A DNA stretch of 64,000 nt, taken from the NCBI GenBank assembly GCA_003993805.1, contig RSEF01000005.1, positions 40,291,993-40,355,992 on the forward strand. Reading direction: 5' to 3'. The notes below the pieces were generated by a model, which had not been told where the DNA came from, made no database searches, and was given only the letters and a program-made list of their open reading frames with translations. Of this stretch, positions 48,120 to 61,171 are shown piece by piece; within the stretch, counting starts at the first letter, position 1, and each line of letters opens with the position of its first letter. Origin of the DNA: Himantopus leucocephalus. Taxonomy: Eukaryota > Chordata > Aves > Charadriiformes > Recurvirostridae. Both the position numbers and the translations under genes were made by a program.

Positions 48120-48800
48120 CCAGGGACAGTGACTGTCACCAGGTTTTTGGGTAGCCAGGAGGACTGGGAGGCCAGGCATCCCAAGGATGAGTCCTGAGGC
48201 TGGCTGGTGGTTTGCCCCATTTATTGGAGACGTGAGACAATCCTATCCATTGCTCCCGTTCCTTTTGGTTACTGCTGTGTATCAGGCTCCTGTCTGTCTT
48301 GTCTCTGCATCTCATCTGCATCCTTGTTTGCATCTCCTCCTGCACAGTCTTCATTCCTGATATTGGTTAAGGCTCCTTTTCTCCCTCCATTTGCTGTATT
48401 AATTTTTCGCTCCTACCCTCTCTCACTTCAAAACTGATTCCTGATCCCTGATAACTCCTGGCAGAGCACTGATTGCTGTGGTGACCAGGTTGTTCAACAT
48501 CATTCAGCCCTGTCTCTCCCATCTCCCTGGCCCTGTCATACTCAGAGTCTTCAGCTTTCTGGCCTTCACCCAGTCTCTTGCGCTGCTGTTGTTTAGCTCT
48601 TCAGCTTTGTGCATCCCAAGTTGACCAGTTTCCTGAACCTTGGTTCTCTCCTGACCATGTTTCATGCATAGCTATACTCAGCAGCTTGGCTCTATGCTCT
48701 GCTCCTCTAGCGGATTTCAGATCGCATTTCAGTTGACACTCTGCCTTGTTGCCTGCCCATTCCAGCCTGGCTCTAACCTGTAGGTCTAGCTGCTGATACC
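48120..48800. repeat. Pyrimidine-rich, strand-asymmetric tract
   Basis: For nearly 700 bases the plus strand is dominated by C and T, with many ctgtctc, cctcc and ttcagc words and few long purine runs. The composition differs sharply from the AT-rich flanks. It could be a decayed repeat or a transcribed region with strand-biased composition. The minus frame 48354-48136 is Lys/Arg/Gln-rich at its start but unrecognised. Confidence 0.4.
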
Positions 48801-51242
48801 CTTTGGGAATCTTCCAAAAAGTTTAATTAATTCCTTCATTGAAGATGATTATTCTTATAAGCAGGATTTTTCTTGAATTTAGGAACTATGAAGATAATTT
48901 TTTTCTGTAGATTTCCTTTTAGACTTCTTAAAATAACTACCAGACATGAATCATTGACTGATGGGTCTTTAATGGCCCATTGTGGCAGTGAATAATTGAT
49001 AGCTGTATAGAACTACAGAAAATTGTGTCCCAAATGGTTGTCTCATTGAAAAGGGACAGCTGGTACCCAGATCAGCTATCCCAACTTTTACTGCAAATTG
49101 CAGGATGGAGACTTCAGGATTAAAAGTCTTCTGTTTTAGCAGTGATCAGTTAAAGGTTCCAGGGAGCTTTCTCTAGTGAGAGATATTTGATATAAATGGT
49201 GATACTGTACATATTAGCTGTCAAATGAAGATCAGCATTGCAGTCATATCAGGATGGAAGAAAGCAAGCCATGGATGTCATTTCTAGCATAAGCATCTGT
49301 TTATTACAATGCAAAAGTGCTAAATGTGAGCATTTTCCATATAAATAAAAATATTTACTATCTTGATAATATCTCCCTTGAATTCAGGATTGGTTTACAA
49401 GACTACACTAAATCTTCTCACCAAAACATTTTGAAAAGAAATCTTAAAACCTGACCTTTTAAGAACATGGTCACTACCACAATGTTGGTCAGATTGTAAC
49501 ACATCCCTCTCCATGTGAGAAAAAAAGAAGCTTTACTTCAACTTTAAGCAAAACAAAAAAGCCTTCGGTTTATCCCACTGAGTTGAGGCCCAGCTCTGGA
49601 GCCTGCTTGTGGACTGTGGATGAGTTTTCTCCTGAGTGAGAAAAGAAATCTTCTGATGAATATTTAAATTTGAGAAATTTAATAAAAACTGTGTCCATTC
49701 TTTTTACATTAAAAATATCTGAGTATAGTCTTTACCTACTGATCATATGTGGCCATGGGAATGTGATCATCCTGTTTTATTCCCCAGATGAACATCTATA
49801 AATGGAATACTTAGATCAGGTATAGATATTCACCTCAGCTCAGAGTGACTTAACATCCTGGCAAAGAAGTGTCTGAATTAGTGAAGTTTTCTGGTGTGTA
49901 TGTTTGGTAGGTTAGATACCTAGAGAAATGTCCTATGGAAAGATTCCCCATAAAAAATCTATTTAAGTGTATATCCTTGACATTTATTTGGCAAAGATTT
50001 TTTCCTTTTAGAATAGAAAAGCTACTCCGGTTTCATTTTTAACATTCAAAAATAATTTGTGCCAGCAGACAACGCTGTAGATTGGATTCTAAAACTGAAG
50101 AAAAAATCAGTCAAATAATACTAAAACCTGCTTAGATTCCTAAAAATGGCAATACTTGCACAGTTTGCAACATTTACAGCTGAAGAATAAGTTAATAGAA
50201 TAAATCAGGTGATTCTGATTGGGATTTTGTAGTGTAGCATATAACATCTGGGACTACAAACTGATTTTTGTTAGTTATTATGTGCTACAAGGTAGATACA
50301 CATATTCACATACACTTTATCTGAGCTATTACAGCTTTGCAATAAGACAGTTATTTTGAAGAAATGGAAAACCTTTGATGTTTCATTGAAAATAGCACTG
50401 TTTTGAAATAGCCTTCCCTGAGGATCTACTAGACAAAATTAACATCAAACATACATCTGTGGCAAGCATTTATTTGCCCCATAACGTATATAGCTATAAG
50501 CACGTGGATTCACAGTATTTTAAAATTTTAATTTAAAATGCAAGCTTGCAATTCAAGACTGTGGAAACGAGCATTTGATAAGCACGATCCTTGTGGGGAT
50601 TTTGCTGCACATTTAACTGTGAGCTTTTGTAGCTGTTGGTTTATTCCCTGTGCGTTGTATTTGAAGTGCATCCTCGTTCAGACTAACAACAGATTTTCAA
50701 ATGTACAAAGAAAGTCAGTCATCCTACAGTCTGATAGCCAACTGAACAACTTGTGTTAATCTTTATGCCTTAGGAAAGTTTTCATTTAAATAATGTTTTT
50801 TAAGCACCCTCATAACTTTTAATAAGGTTTCATGGTTATTATTAATACCAGAAAAGCATTGGATATTGAGGCCTTGGTTTCACAGGCCTTAACTCCAGAC
50901 CTTTGCATGGCCATATCACCCATCAAAGTTGGGTGCATCAGTGAGCCCTTGTAAAAAGAGGTTCATAGAGGCTTTTATATCAGATTTATGATGCATATAG
51001 AACAACATGTGTTACTTAATCCACCTTAGTGTTACTTAATCCCCCATGGAGGTTCTTGGTAAAATGGTGTTGGATCAAGAAGGTTTGAGCATACTTTAAA
51101 TGGCAAACTATGCTTATCTTTTATGGATACTGTGTGTAATGCAGTTGCAGCTTTTTTCACGCAATTCCTTTGGTTTTTATACTGTAAATCAGTGAACCAC
51201 TATCAGAACTAGCCTCTCAGCTTTGGATTAGGACTAGAGACA

Positions 51243-51463
51243 GTCATAGATTCATAGAACAGTTTAGGTTGGAAGGGACCTTAAAGATCATCTAGTTCCA
51301 ATCCCCCTGCCCTGGGCAGGGACACCTCCCACTAGACAAGGTTGCTCAAAGCCCCACTCAGCCTGGGGCTGAATCAACACCTCCAGGGATGGGGGATCCA
51401 CAGCTTCCCTCGGCAACCTGTTCCAGAGCCTCATCACCCTCATAGTGAAAAATTTATTCCAGC
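51243..51463 (-). mobile_element. CR1 LINE 3' fragment, minus strand
   Basis: The plus strand begins tcatagattcatagaacag and ggttggaagggacctt, the reverse complement of a CR1 tail, then follows the 3' UTR and the segment encoding the SLEAF-type ORF2 C-terminus (cacctccagggatgggg; cctgttccagagcctcatc) before stopping at about 51463. Roughly 220 bases remain, so this is a short 5'-truncated fossil. Confidence 0.92.
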
Positions 51464-52207
51464 CAGTGGGTGATATTCCTTTGCTTTAGTTGGAGCTGTG
51501 CCTGTGAAAAGATTTTGACTCAATAAACCCACAAAAGTTAATCTGTTCCCTCCTTGAAGTAGCAGCTGGGTCTATTCCAAAGATAACTAGCCATTTTCTA
51601 CATCCCAGGGTAAAGCTTGACTGTGAAAAAAAAGAAAGTGACTGACCTCTACAACAGAACATTAATAACAAAAATTTCCAATCAAAGGAAGAGTTAAAGA
51701 CATGTGAGGAAAGATAAAAAGAACAAAATCCAACCCAGTATTATAAGGATTTATGGAGGAACACCAGGATTACCCTCTTACACATCTGTCCAGTTTTTCC
51801 TGTTGTCTCAATGTCATTCTGGACACTGGGTCACGCAATGGTTCTGTCTTGTCTTTCCATATTTTCACTCTCCATAGAGCATAAACCATGCCAGACAGTC
51901 ATGTATAGCTACTCTTCTCTTGTTCCACTCTACTCATTTTAACTCTCATCATTTTTTCCTTCAAGACCTTGACTGTGACAAGATGGAATATAAAGGTGGA
52001 CCTGCAGAAAGTAGGAAATCATGTTGCACTGGTCCTCCTGCCCTGTTCAGCTGAGAGAAGCACAAGACGTAGGGACCTCATCCCAAACACACCTTGGAAT
52101 TATAAAAATTAAGGTCCTGTCAGGTAAAATTGTTTCAAATGACTGGAGAATTATCACTAATATAGTTCGAAAACAACAAATTATAATACATGCTGCTTTT
52201 CCTTTGG

Positions 52208-52418
52208 AGCCTTTATTTCAAGTTGAATGATAAACCCAAGGACCTTGGGATTTCAGTTGAGTTTATAGATTGCGAGACATTACATTCGTGAGGCATTCAC
52301 TCTATATATNAGCCTTTATTTCAAGTTGAATGATAAACCCAAGGACCTTGGGATAATGATTTCAGTTGAGTTTATAGATTGCGAGACATTACGTTCGTGA
52401 GGCATTCACTCTATATAC
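52208..52418. other. Duplicated contig ends around a single N (52310)
   Basis: 102 bases before the N (52208-52309) recur after it (52311-52418) with a six-base insertion and one or two substitutions. The differences suggest the two copies came from the two parental alleles and were laid end to end. The real locus probably has one copy. Confidence 0.85.
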
Positions 52419-54062
52419 TTCACCCACCTGTATTTAAGGAGAATTTTCTATTTGGAAAAAAAGTTTTAATTCAAAATAAGAGTTCTTTTTTTATTTAACA
52501 AAACAAGAGCTGTTTTTATATACAGGAGTAGCTCTAAACAGCCTTAAACTGAAACAACAGAATGCTAAGTACAGAAATATATAAAAAGAGACTGAACGCA
52601 ATTTGCCGCTAGCACCATCTTCTCCGTGGTTATCCAGAAGGCAGCTGTGGGAAACACACAGTGTTCCCAGGCTCCTCTGCATGCTTTTTCCTCGCATCAT
52701 ACACATCACTGAATATATGTACACCTTATTCAGAACATCGTATACCTTCATGGAACATGTGTGGGCAAACCCTATTTGGTTATGCACCCTGATAGACTCA
52801 CTAAAGCAAACAATTGCCATCATAATGAACCAGTTTCAAGGGAAGGAAGTCTTGTTGCAATTCAGGCGTATAAATACCTTTAAAATATAAGTCTGGGAGA
52901 TATTAAAATCAGGGACTCAATCAAGATGTGGATTTTATCACATACTATAATTTTCCCACAATCAATCTTTCAGTGCTCTAGACATGATAAATGTCTGTTC
53001 CTATTGCTTCTAACAACAGGGGCTAGCTACCTTCTCACCTCTTGTTTTGCAAACATCCCCTTCTACTTCACAGCTACCAAGAACCTTTTTTTCCTCCCTA
53101 TGGAGCTTGCTACTTCTGTTTCAGACCAGAAAAATAGCTTGTATGCCAGAAAACTTAATTTTTAATCAGCTGTACCTATCAGTCCAGTAAGAGTTAATAT
53201 GTTTTCCTGCACATACATTCTTAAGCCATCATGACTATAACATCATCTATAGCTTTCTGTTTCCTGACATACGGTGAATGGATCACTTGGCATTAGAGGA
53301 AAAAGGAGAGCATGGTGGAATTTGCATAAGAATTCATCCCATTGCTTTGTCTTGGTAGATTTTGCTCAACATATGCAGGGTTTTGACACTGAAGGAACTA
53401 TTGCTGCATGGTGAGAGTAGCAGCAGATCCGAATGACCTCCTTCATACAGGAAAGAGCTGCAATATTTTTGTGTCTATAGCAAGCAAAGAGAATATAAGT
53501 ACTAAACTTAGAAAGAATTCATTCTTATAGGATGAATTGTGTTAAATGTGTATTTACATATGCACATTTCTGCAACACTTGGGTTTTCTTCTTGTCATTA
53601 TGTCTAATTAAAATGTTTGTAAACAGGCAGTGGTTTTGTATAATGTGCCATGCAATGTGTACTTGGGGAATATTTTGTTAGCCAAACTAGTCTCCAGAAT
53701 TTTATATGGGACAGCAAGGAGATGGAGTCTTTCCAAAGAAAAGCAATTAGTGAAGACTTTGCTGTAAGAGAGATTGATAGTGGCTTATCTTGCCTATCAT
53801 ACTGGGACAACAATTGCTGCACTAAGAAGCCGGACTGGCCCAGAGCCAATTTTAGAGAAAGGGGACACTGTTAAAGCAATCTGAGTGGAGACACTTACGG
53901 TGTATGGAGCCACTTACAGATAGGCAGCTTCAGAATGGAGCAGGTACAAGAAGATAACAAAATTGGAGCTGTTGCAAAAGGAATGGGGGTTTAGGAAGAT
54001 GTTTGTGAGAGGACATGATCCAGAACAGAAACTTTCTTTGGAAATGTACCAGCCTTGAAGAA

Positions 54063-54107
54063 AACCAAATCAAACCAAACCAAACCAAACCAAACCAACC
54101 CAACCCC
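54063..54107. repeat. (AAACC)n simple repeat
   Basis: About five consecutive AAACC units, degrading to aaccc and acccc at the right end. The reverse strand translates to a repetitive Trp/Phe/Gly peptide, which is an artefact of the repeat. Confidence 0.92.
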
Positions 54108-55399
54108 ACAATGCTTTCTGACAGCAATGGGAAGAGGAGGTAATGACTAATGAGCAACTGATAGGTTTGTGTGTAGGATGCTGGGGCTCTGAAAGGCCTT
54201 GGGGGATGAATTCACAGATGTACCTATAACCTCTTATTCCATCTGGCACAGGCATTCTTTGACTGTCAAATGACTCTTGGGAGGCTTGCCTCCATGAACT
54301 ATCCAGTATTTATACAAAGCAAAACAACTCCAAGCAGTCAGGGCAGAACCAGGGACAGGGAAGGAGCCACAGCCAATGACTGACAGTTTTTTAGCTTAAT
54401 TCATTATTGGCAGATAGTGAGATAACACTGCCATATGTTTAGGTACAGGAACCTACAGGATGTTAGAAGAGAACAGTTTGGTCAGGTTACTCTGAGGTGC
54501 CACTTGACAACTCTGCTTAGGGCAGACTAGAAGAAACTTTAAATTAGCATAACATAGAATGAAGTTGCAGCTTCCAAGGGGTCTGGTAAATTAAGGTTAG
54601 TATATACCTGAAAACTTGTAATAGAGAATCTTTGTTAAAAAGTCCCTGACAGGAAAATGGGGAAAGCAGAATGGACTGAAACTTCCTAACGTAGTTTTGA
54701 TACAGTGTTTAATAGTATAAGCTACACTGATATACTGAATGCATGGCGGAGGTGGGGGAGGAGTTGGGAGGACTGTCTGAAATTATTTTTATATTTGCAT
54801 GTTGTTATTGATTCAAGTGCAAGTTAATTTTGGTCCTTAGTGCAAGTTAATATCAGTGGAACAGGAATGACGCTTGAAAACAGAATGGAACCAGGAATTC
54901 TGCCAAAGAGAGGAATAATCATATAATCTAGGTAATATGTCTGACACTGTCAGAAAGAAAAACATTTCAGCAACTGGAATGCACCCTTTGCAATACCATA
55001 ACTTAGAAAAAAAATTCATCCTGTTCATGCCCAGTGCTCAGTTAAAGTCCAAAGTTATGATGAAGAACCTTGTATAATTCTAATGCATTATTTATGTAAA
55101 GTAAATCAATTACTATGCAAGAAAACAATCCTATTAAGCTTGTCTAGAAGTTGTGCACAGGGGCTGTTCAGTTTATGAAATGCTGGCCAGTCATTTTTAT
55201 TCTTATAACAGCATTATCAAAGCCATCAATCCTCATTCCTTTTAATACCCTTGTGGCACTAACTGGACATTCAAAGTGCCCCCCTTGTATTTCCAGCACT
55301 AACTAAAGGCTAATAAATTATTAGTTCAAGCCTTTTTTTTTAACCATAGAGCTAGATACACTGTAAAAAGAGAAGACAAGTGTAAAGAGCAGCAAAGAC

Positions 55400-55620
55400 A
55401 TTTGCTTTCATTAATATTTGGCAGAGCACACTCAGATAAGCTTTTAGCTAGCAAAGACTTCAGGAAATACAAAAGGCTTGATTTTATTTCATTATTGTTT
55501 TTCATTAGTTCCTAGACAAGATGTTGAAAGTTATTTTATCACATCATGTAGAATTTAATGATTTATGGTTTAATTTCCCCTAATTTTGGCTTGCATTGTT
55601 ATTAATTGTTTCGAGTACTT
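55400..55620. promoter_or_regulatory. Possible conserved non-coding element
   Basis: A non-repetitive AT-rich block dense in TAAT, ATTA and tttat words and without an open frame. The call rests only on enhancer-like texture. Confidence 0.1.
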
Positions 55621-58057
55621 GAACGCATTTGGACTCCATGGAGTGAAAAGGATATTTGAATTTTGTTTGGGTTTTGCTTTTCCCTGGCAATAAACAATAA
55701 AACAAGGGCAGTCCTCATCTAACTTTATTAATTCCTTAGCCTTATCTGAATTCGAAGAGGCATAGAATAGCAGCTAATGTTACACAGAAGCCGCAGTGCT
55801 ATCTTCCTCTTACTGTTTCTGAAGCAGTAGCATGCTTTCCAAGTATGCATTAATTTAGGAACTATTACTGTATCTATTCTTTTTACATTTTTTCTTGAAC
55901 ATGAAAGCAATTTCATGAGTGAGTGATGAACCTGTCTGACCAGTTCCAGTTTAGAGAACCCAAACTTTCCCGCTGCAGCCTTTCTTACTTGGGGGAAGAA
56001 GGCTTCTAGAGTATCTAGCTCAGACCCCAGCTCTGCTTTTTTGCGAATAATCAATTATGTTATAGAAAAATAAGTGCTAGCTCCAAACAGCTTCCAGACT
56101 AATAGACAGGAGACAGGAAGGTGGCAGGATTACAAGTCTGCTCTAGGGTCAGTCACTGAATATACTGCTTTCCTGTCTTCCTCCCACTCTCTCCACCCAA
56201 GGGGGCTTGCAGCTGATGGAGTAGAGTACATCATTTTAAGGGAAAATATATACATCTTGTTCTCATTTAACTAATTAATTCTTGATACAGTACACTTCTG
56301 ACATGTAACTGTGTGAAAATTTTGCAGTGTTCCCAAGATAATCATGCAGTAACCTGATTTAAATACAATACAGCACATACAAATAATAAACCCTGCTATG
56401 TCGTCACCTTGTTGGAAGGACATTTCTCCCCAGACAGGGAACAGTCCCAGTATAAACAAGAGACAGCTTCTTGCAATCTCAAACAAAAGAGCAAAGAGAA
56501 ACAATTCTGTTAAACGCCCCTGAGCCAGATAAAGAGTCTTCGTTCAGCATTGGTGAGCACTGATCCCTGGGAGGACATCTGTTGGCTCCAGTAATGCTAT
56601 TTGTATGACTAAGTGCTCAGCCACACAAGCAAGGATTACACAACTCTGTGTAAGAGCTCACCATAACTTTGTCAGAAATATTTAACGTTTATCAGAATGA
56701 TTAACTTCTTTCCTACCACACTGCAGAATACCCCATAGGACATACTAGTTCAGAGGGGGAGAAGGCTCAAATGGCTTTGCCAGTCTCATACAATGTATTC
56801 CTTTTTTTGTCAGTATGTGTTTTGTGGGAGAGTATTTATATGTGCCATTTCTATATGAAATGAAATGAAAGAAGTAGCTTTTAAAGACCCATTAGAGACC
56901 AAGATAGTTACTGATGGGCTGAATGTTGCATGAGTCATTAGTGTCTCTGAACCTGCATGTCTTCTTTATAGTAAACAGCTACTTTTAAAAGTGAAGCAGA
57001 ATATGCAACTGGAGAAATATTTTCAATACAACACAGTTTCATCAAGGCCGATTCGCTATTGAGAGCCTGTTTTTAATTTTTAGTCCAATATATTTTGCTC
57101 TGGGTTGTCAAATTTCTTTCAGCTGAGAATTACTAAATGGGATTCTTTAAAATTGATCAAGTAGCTTTGTGCTTTTTTACACAAGAAAGTTCTGCTGCAG
57201 AATATCATAAGCATGATATTGGCTACTTGTGACTTGGTTCATAGATCTGCAAATGGGGCAAAGTAAGTCAACATCCTTCTTCAACTCCTCTTTTCCCCTT
57301 GCTTATACCAATTAGAAAGTCAATCCAACTAATTTTCAAAAAAAGATATTAGGGAGCGCTCAGTGGAACAGCCCCATCGCTACATCAGAGATGGTGACAA
57401 TATGAGGTGTATGGAAAGTGACCTTAGCTGCTGACATAGCTGCAGCCAGATTATGAACAAGCTGTGAGACTGTCTGGAGCTTGACTCTAGGAATGCAGAA
57501 ATGGCTGGTTTGCTTCCTGTCTGGGGTGGGCAGGCAGCTTTAACAGCTGACATACAAGAGTCTCCAGGGCCTACAGTGTTGCAGTGTACATGTGAGTGTA
57601 CTGTTTTTACTGAATAAAAGATGGATTTACTTGTATTGTATAGGCATATAGCTGTACTCTCTGCGTGAAAGGAAGTAGCGCTATAGGGGAAAGAAATGGA
57701 TGAGAAATAGAGTTCTTGATACCTTTCTCTACCACCAGCTAACCTAGCAAAAGAACAGTAATAAAATTCTGCTGAGGTTGGTTGCTAGTGAATTGGTACT
57801 ATCAGAAGAAAGACTTTATGCTTCAGAGGTGTGTTTGAGTTGTAGCAGCCCTCCGCTGAAATCCCAAGGTGGTCCAGTTTAAATGCCATACCTTGCTCAG
57901 AGGTATGTATAAAAGTTTCAAAGGTATGTATAAAACTGCTGTTTACCTCAAATCTTCCTAGTTGTTTAGGACCATATTCTGAAACAGGTGAACATTTCAT
58001 CTGCGAGCTTACAAAAGCCAATAACCCACAGGTAGTGTAGAGAAGAGAATCTCATAC

Positions 58058-58250
58058 CATTGGCCTCGGCCCATCAATCCAGCCTGTCCGGATCCCTCTG
58101 TAGAGCCATCCTACTCTCAAGCAGATCAACATTCCCACCTAACTTGGTGTCATCTGTAAACTTACTGAGGGTACATTCAATCCCCTCGTCCAGGTCTCGA
58201 TAAAGATACTGCACAGAACTGGTCCCACTACTGAGCCCTGGAGAACACCA
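58058..58250 (-). mobile_element. CR1 LINE fragment with reverse-transcriptase active-site motif
   Basis: The minus frame reads [17 protein letters not shown], then [20 protein letters not shown] and [10 protein letters not shown]. This is the palm region of CR1 ORF2, where the Asp-Asp pair of the FxDD motif coordinates the catalytic metal ions of reverse transcription. The pair is intact (FTDD in place of the usual FADD), but only about 65 codons survive. It comes from an inner part of the element, unlike the other copies, which are 3' ends. It abuts a TA microsatellite on its 5' side (58253 onward). It is a dead remnant. Confidence 0.88.
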
Positions 58251-58251
58251 C

Positions 58252-58312
58252 TTGTGTATATATATATACACATATATAAATATGCAGTAATATGAATATA
58301 TATTTATATTAT
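58252..58312. repeat. TA-rich microsatellite beside the CR1 fragment
   Basis: Tandem ta units with ca and aa interruptions; the first 20 bases (58253-58272) form a perfect palindrome of tgtg, ta repeats and caca. It marks the 5' edge of the adjoining CR1 piece. Confidence 0.85.
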
Positions 58313-59093
58313 TGCAGAAGGAGCAAAGATTAGAGTGTCTGATGCATCTGGTCTCAAGGGAAGAAAGCAAAATTACTTTGTGAATCCTCTACACTTACAG
58401 TGTTGGCATAAGCATCTAGAGGAATGTTGGAAAAGTACTCTGTGACTCACTCTATGGGCAAGTGGGAAGGGGCAAGAAAAATGATGCTAACAATCATATA
58501 TTTAAGGGAGAAGGAAGAAAAATGATCAAAAGAGAGCGCCGTGCACAAAGGACATCATGCCATTCTGGTCAGTAAAACTGAGGAGAATCACTATGATTAG
58601 AGATGCATCAAGAAGTCTGAATGTAATTTCACTATGAGCTGCTGGGATTGCAGAGGAAGAAAAAGTTTGAAGGCATTTGAGTTTTGCAGAGAAAACTTTA
58701 AATTCATACTGCCAATGTTTAAAATGTATTTTAGAGCAGTTCAGTGTTAGTAAAGATCAGTCTTTCAACTGATGCTATTCATAGACTAATAACAGAGCAT
58801 CTGTGAGATGTGACATACCCGCTTATTACATGCAATTCTGTGAAAAAGCTGAACGTCTAATTTGTATTGAAATCAATGGAAGTTGTGAATGTTCTGCTTC
58901 TTGCAGAATGGGTTTTTATCTGAAAAAAGGACTGTTAAGCAGTGTGACAATCACCTTCGCTATTGTAAATGTTTGTGGAAGAAATCTATCGACAGCTCTG
59001 CAGTGACCTGGGGGGATAATATATGATAATTAAAACGGTTCATTATCCTAAGAGAAGAAATGTATCATTATTGGCATGCAGTCATGTCAGGTT

Positions 59094-59130
59094 ATATCCT
59101 GTTGTTATAAATGTTATTACAACAGGATAT
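59094..59130. repeat. 37-bp hairpin with 17-bp arms
   Basis: The outer arms atatcctgttgt (59094-59105) and acaacaggatat (59119-59130) pair perfectly. After one t-t mismatch, ataa and ttat pair as well, leaving an atg loop. Sixteen of 17 positions pair. It is shorter than a microRNA precursor, and no terminal-repeat transposon is evident around it. Confidence 0.9.
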
Positions 59131-61131
59131 TTCACTGTGAGGCTTCAGGGATCATCTCAGTGCCACCTGGTTCTCACAGGAAGGGCACTAGCAAGAGAGA
59201 GGGATTTTTTCCTGGATTTTGTCACCTACAGCATCAGCTCACAGTACCCTGCATTTCTAGCCATTCTGGATGAAAAACTTCCAACAGAGAGTAGTCAAAA
59301 AGCTTATTGATTAAGAGGGATGGAGATTCTTAAAAAAAAAAAAAAAAGGCTGAAAACCACTTGTCAAAATGCTAGCATATCCTGATTTGTTTTTCTAAGA
59401 AGATTTTGTTGAGATTGGCCACCATTTTCCATGGTTAGGCTTCCCAGAAGAATAACCAGTCTGAAGAAGATCCCATGTTGGATGGGCTTCAGTAGAATTT
59501 AGGTCATATGAATTTGTCCCTAAAAGATTGCATCTTAGGTTGGAATGTTTAAGGTTTTTTATGTCATACCAAATTTTGTTTTGGTGTGCATTTTTATCTT
59601 TGCATTTACAATGTTTTAATGTATTGTTTATTTATGTGTCTATGATAACTTTTTTTTACATTTCTTTGCAACTTGGATAGTAGCCTTGCCACAATAATTA
59701 ACTGTTAGCCTGAATTTCCTGGAGCTCATTTAGGGCAGATAAAACCCACTGAGAAATATTGAAAGGAATGGAATCAGAAATTATGAGAATCATTGCAAGC
59801 ATAATTAGTAAATAAAATACATCAAGCAAATTATTTAGTCCATTAACTAATTTCATCCATTAACTAATTAACTAAACAGGGCAACGTGTTTGTGCAGTGG
59901 CCATTACATGGTTTTGTACTAGATTTCGTAGCAAATTGCCTTTCAGAGAAGCGTGTTAAAGAACAGTTACAAAACGGTTCCTCAATATCTAACTCACATT
60001 CCGTTAAAATCTGGGCAGCCTGATATCTTCATAACAATCTTCTGTCCTTATAAATATTGTGTATTTTATTAAAGCCTCAAGAAGTCTTCCTAAAGCTATT
60101 TATGCAGCCATCCAGCTGTGTGATACCATCACTTGTCATGTCCATTTTACTTGCTTGTCTGTTTCTCAATGTGATCTGAATGTTTTCATTTTTTGAGATA
60201 ACTCAGACCTCTTCTGTCCTGAAAGGTGACAGTCTTGATTAGACTAGGTTAATTTAAGACAGGAAAAAAGTAGCTTCTTTAAAGTGATGTGCTGAGTTAT
60301 CATAAACTATTCGACTAAATATTATGAGCAAAGGACATGCAAGCGACTAGCAGCTAACATGGAAGTCCTTCAGCAGAAAATGTCTTTAAAAGCCACATAT
60401 CCTGGAAATTATATTTTAGAAGGTGCTTTAGAATGTAAACCAGTAATGGTACACATGACCCAACAAAATACACTATTACGCTATTATAGTAATTTATAAG
60501 CACCTGAACCTATATATACAGAATACAGTCACTATGTTAGTAAGTACCTTTTTTTTTTATTTGAGACAGACAGGCTCAAACCTTTAACTTAATAATACCA
60601 CTTTACTTGCTCCCCTCCCCAAAACTTCAGCTGGATTTTGGGATGGTCAGAAACGTTCTTGCATGTAAAATGGACTGTATAAAAGCTCCCTGAGTATCAG
60701 TGGGCCAAGTTCATATTTTTGATTCATTAAATGAATCTCTTCTCTTAGCCATATGGCTTTTACAGTGTCAGGGAATTAACTAGATTTTCTCTTGGCTCCT
60801 GTATCAGCAACAAACAGCAGTCAGCATAGTTCTAATTATAGACTGCTGTAAGACAGAAAGCAAATGCAGATACAGATAGATTTACATATTGAATGAAGCT
60901 CATTTTGCATTTTTATAGTTCTTTCTCCTAGATCTCTCCAAGCTTGTTTTATTTCTTATTTACCCCTCAGTGCTTTACGATTTCTGTGCTTACATGATTT
61001 TATTATCACCTCCTTGCTTCAACACACTTCAGCTTATGGGAGCAACATCAGCCCGTGGAACCTGGACAGCTTCTGAGGGGTTTTGCTTGCAGGCTCAGCC
61101 TTCCTTCTGCCTCCCTCGGGACAAGGCACAG

Positions 61132-61171
61132 CTATACACATCTACTATACACATCTACACATCTATACACC
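61132..61171. repeat. Short tandem repeat of ctatacacatcta type
   Basis: Two to three imperfect copies of a roughly 13-base unit of ctatacacatcta; a small degenerate minisatellite. Confidence 0.75.

Larger units (their letters stand above)
42391..51242. other. Non-coding stretch with one weak exon candidate
   Basis: About 8.9 kb without a recognisable gene. A GC-richer patch near 44.5-44.9 kb with frames on both strands and a pyrimidine-rich tract near 48.1-48.8 kb stand out and are listed separately. Short TA and CA microsatellites lie at about 46.45 and 47.71 kb. Confidence 0.65.
51464..58057. other. AT-rich non-coding stretch
   Basis: No recognisable gene. The stretch includes a duplicated contig join at 52310, an AAACC simple repeat and a possible conserved block near 55.4-55.6 kb. 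Frames such as 55728-56054 on minus (108 codons) match nothing I recognise. Confidence 0.68.

Noticed and set aside
54063..54255. Minus-strand peptide with repeated Trp, Phe, Gly and Leu
   Set aside because: It is the translation of the AAACC microsatellite, not a protein repeat.
55728..56054. A 108-codon minus frame with a charged N-terminus
   Set aside because: No recognisable domain, no acceptor or donor of note, and typical AT-rich flanks.
59300..59347. A run at 59332 as the tail of a processed pseudogene
   Set aside because: The preceding frame (59023-59310) matches no known gene and no flanking target-site duplication is evident; it is better read as a simple A run.
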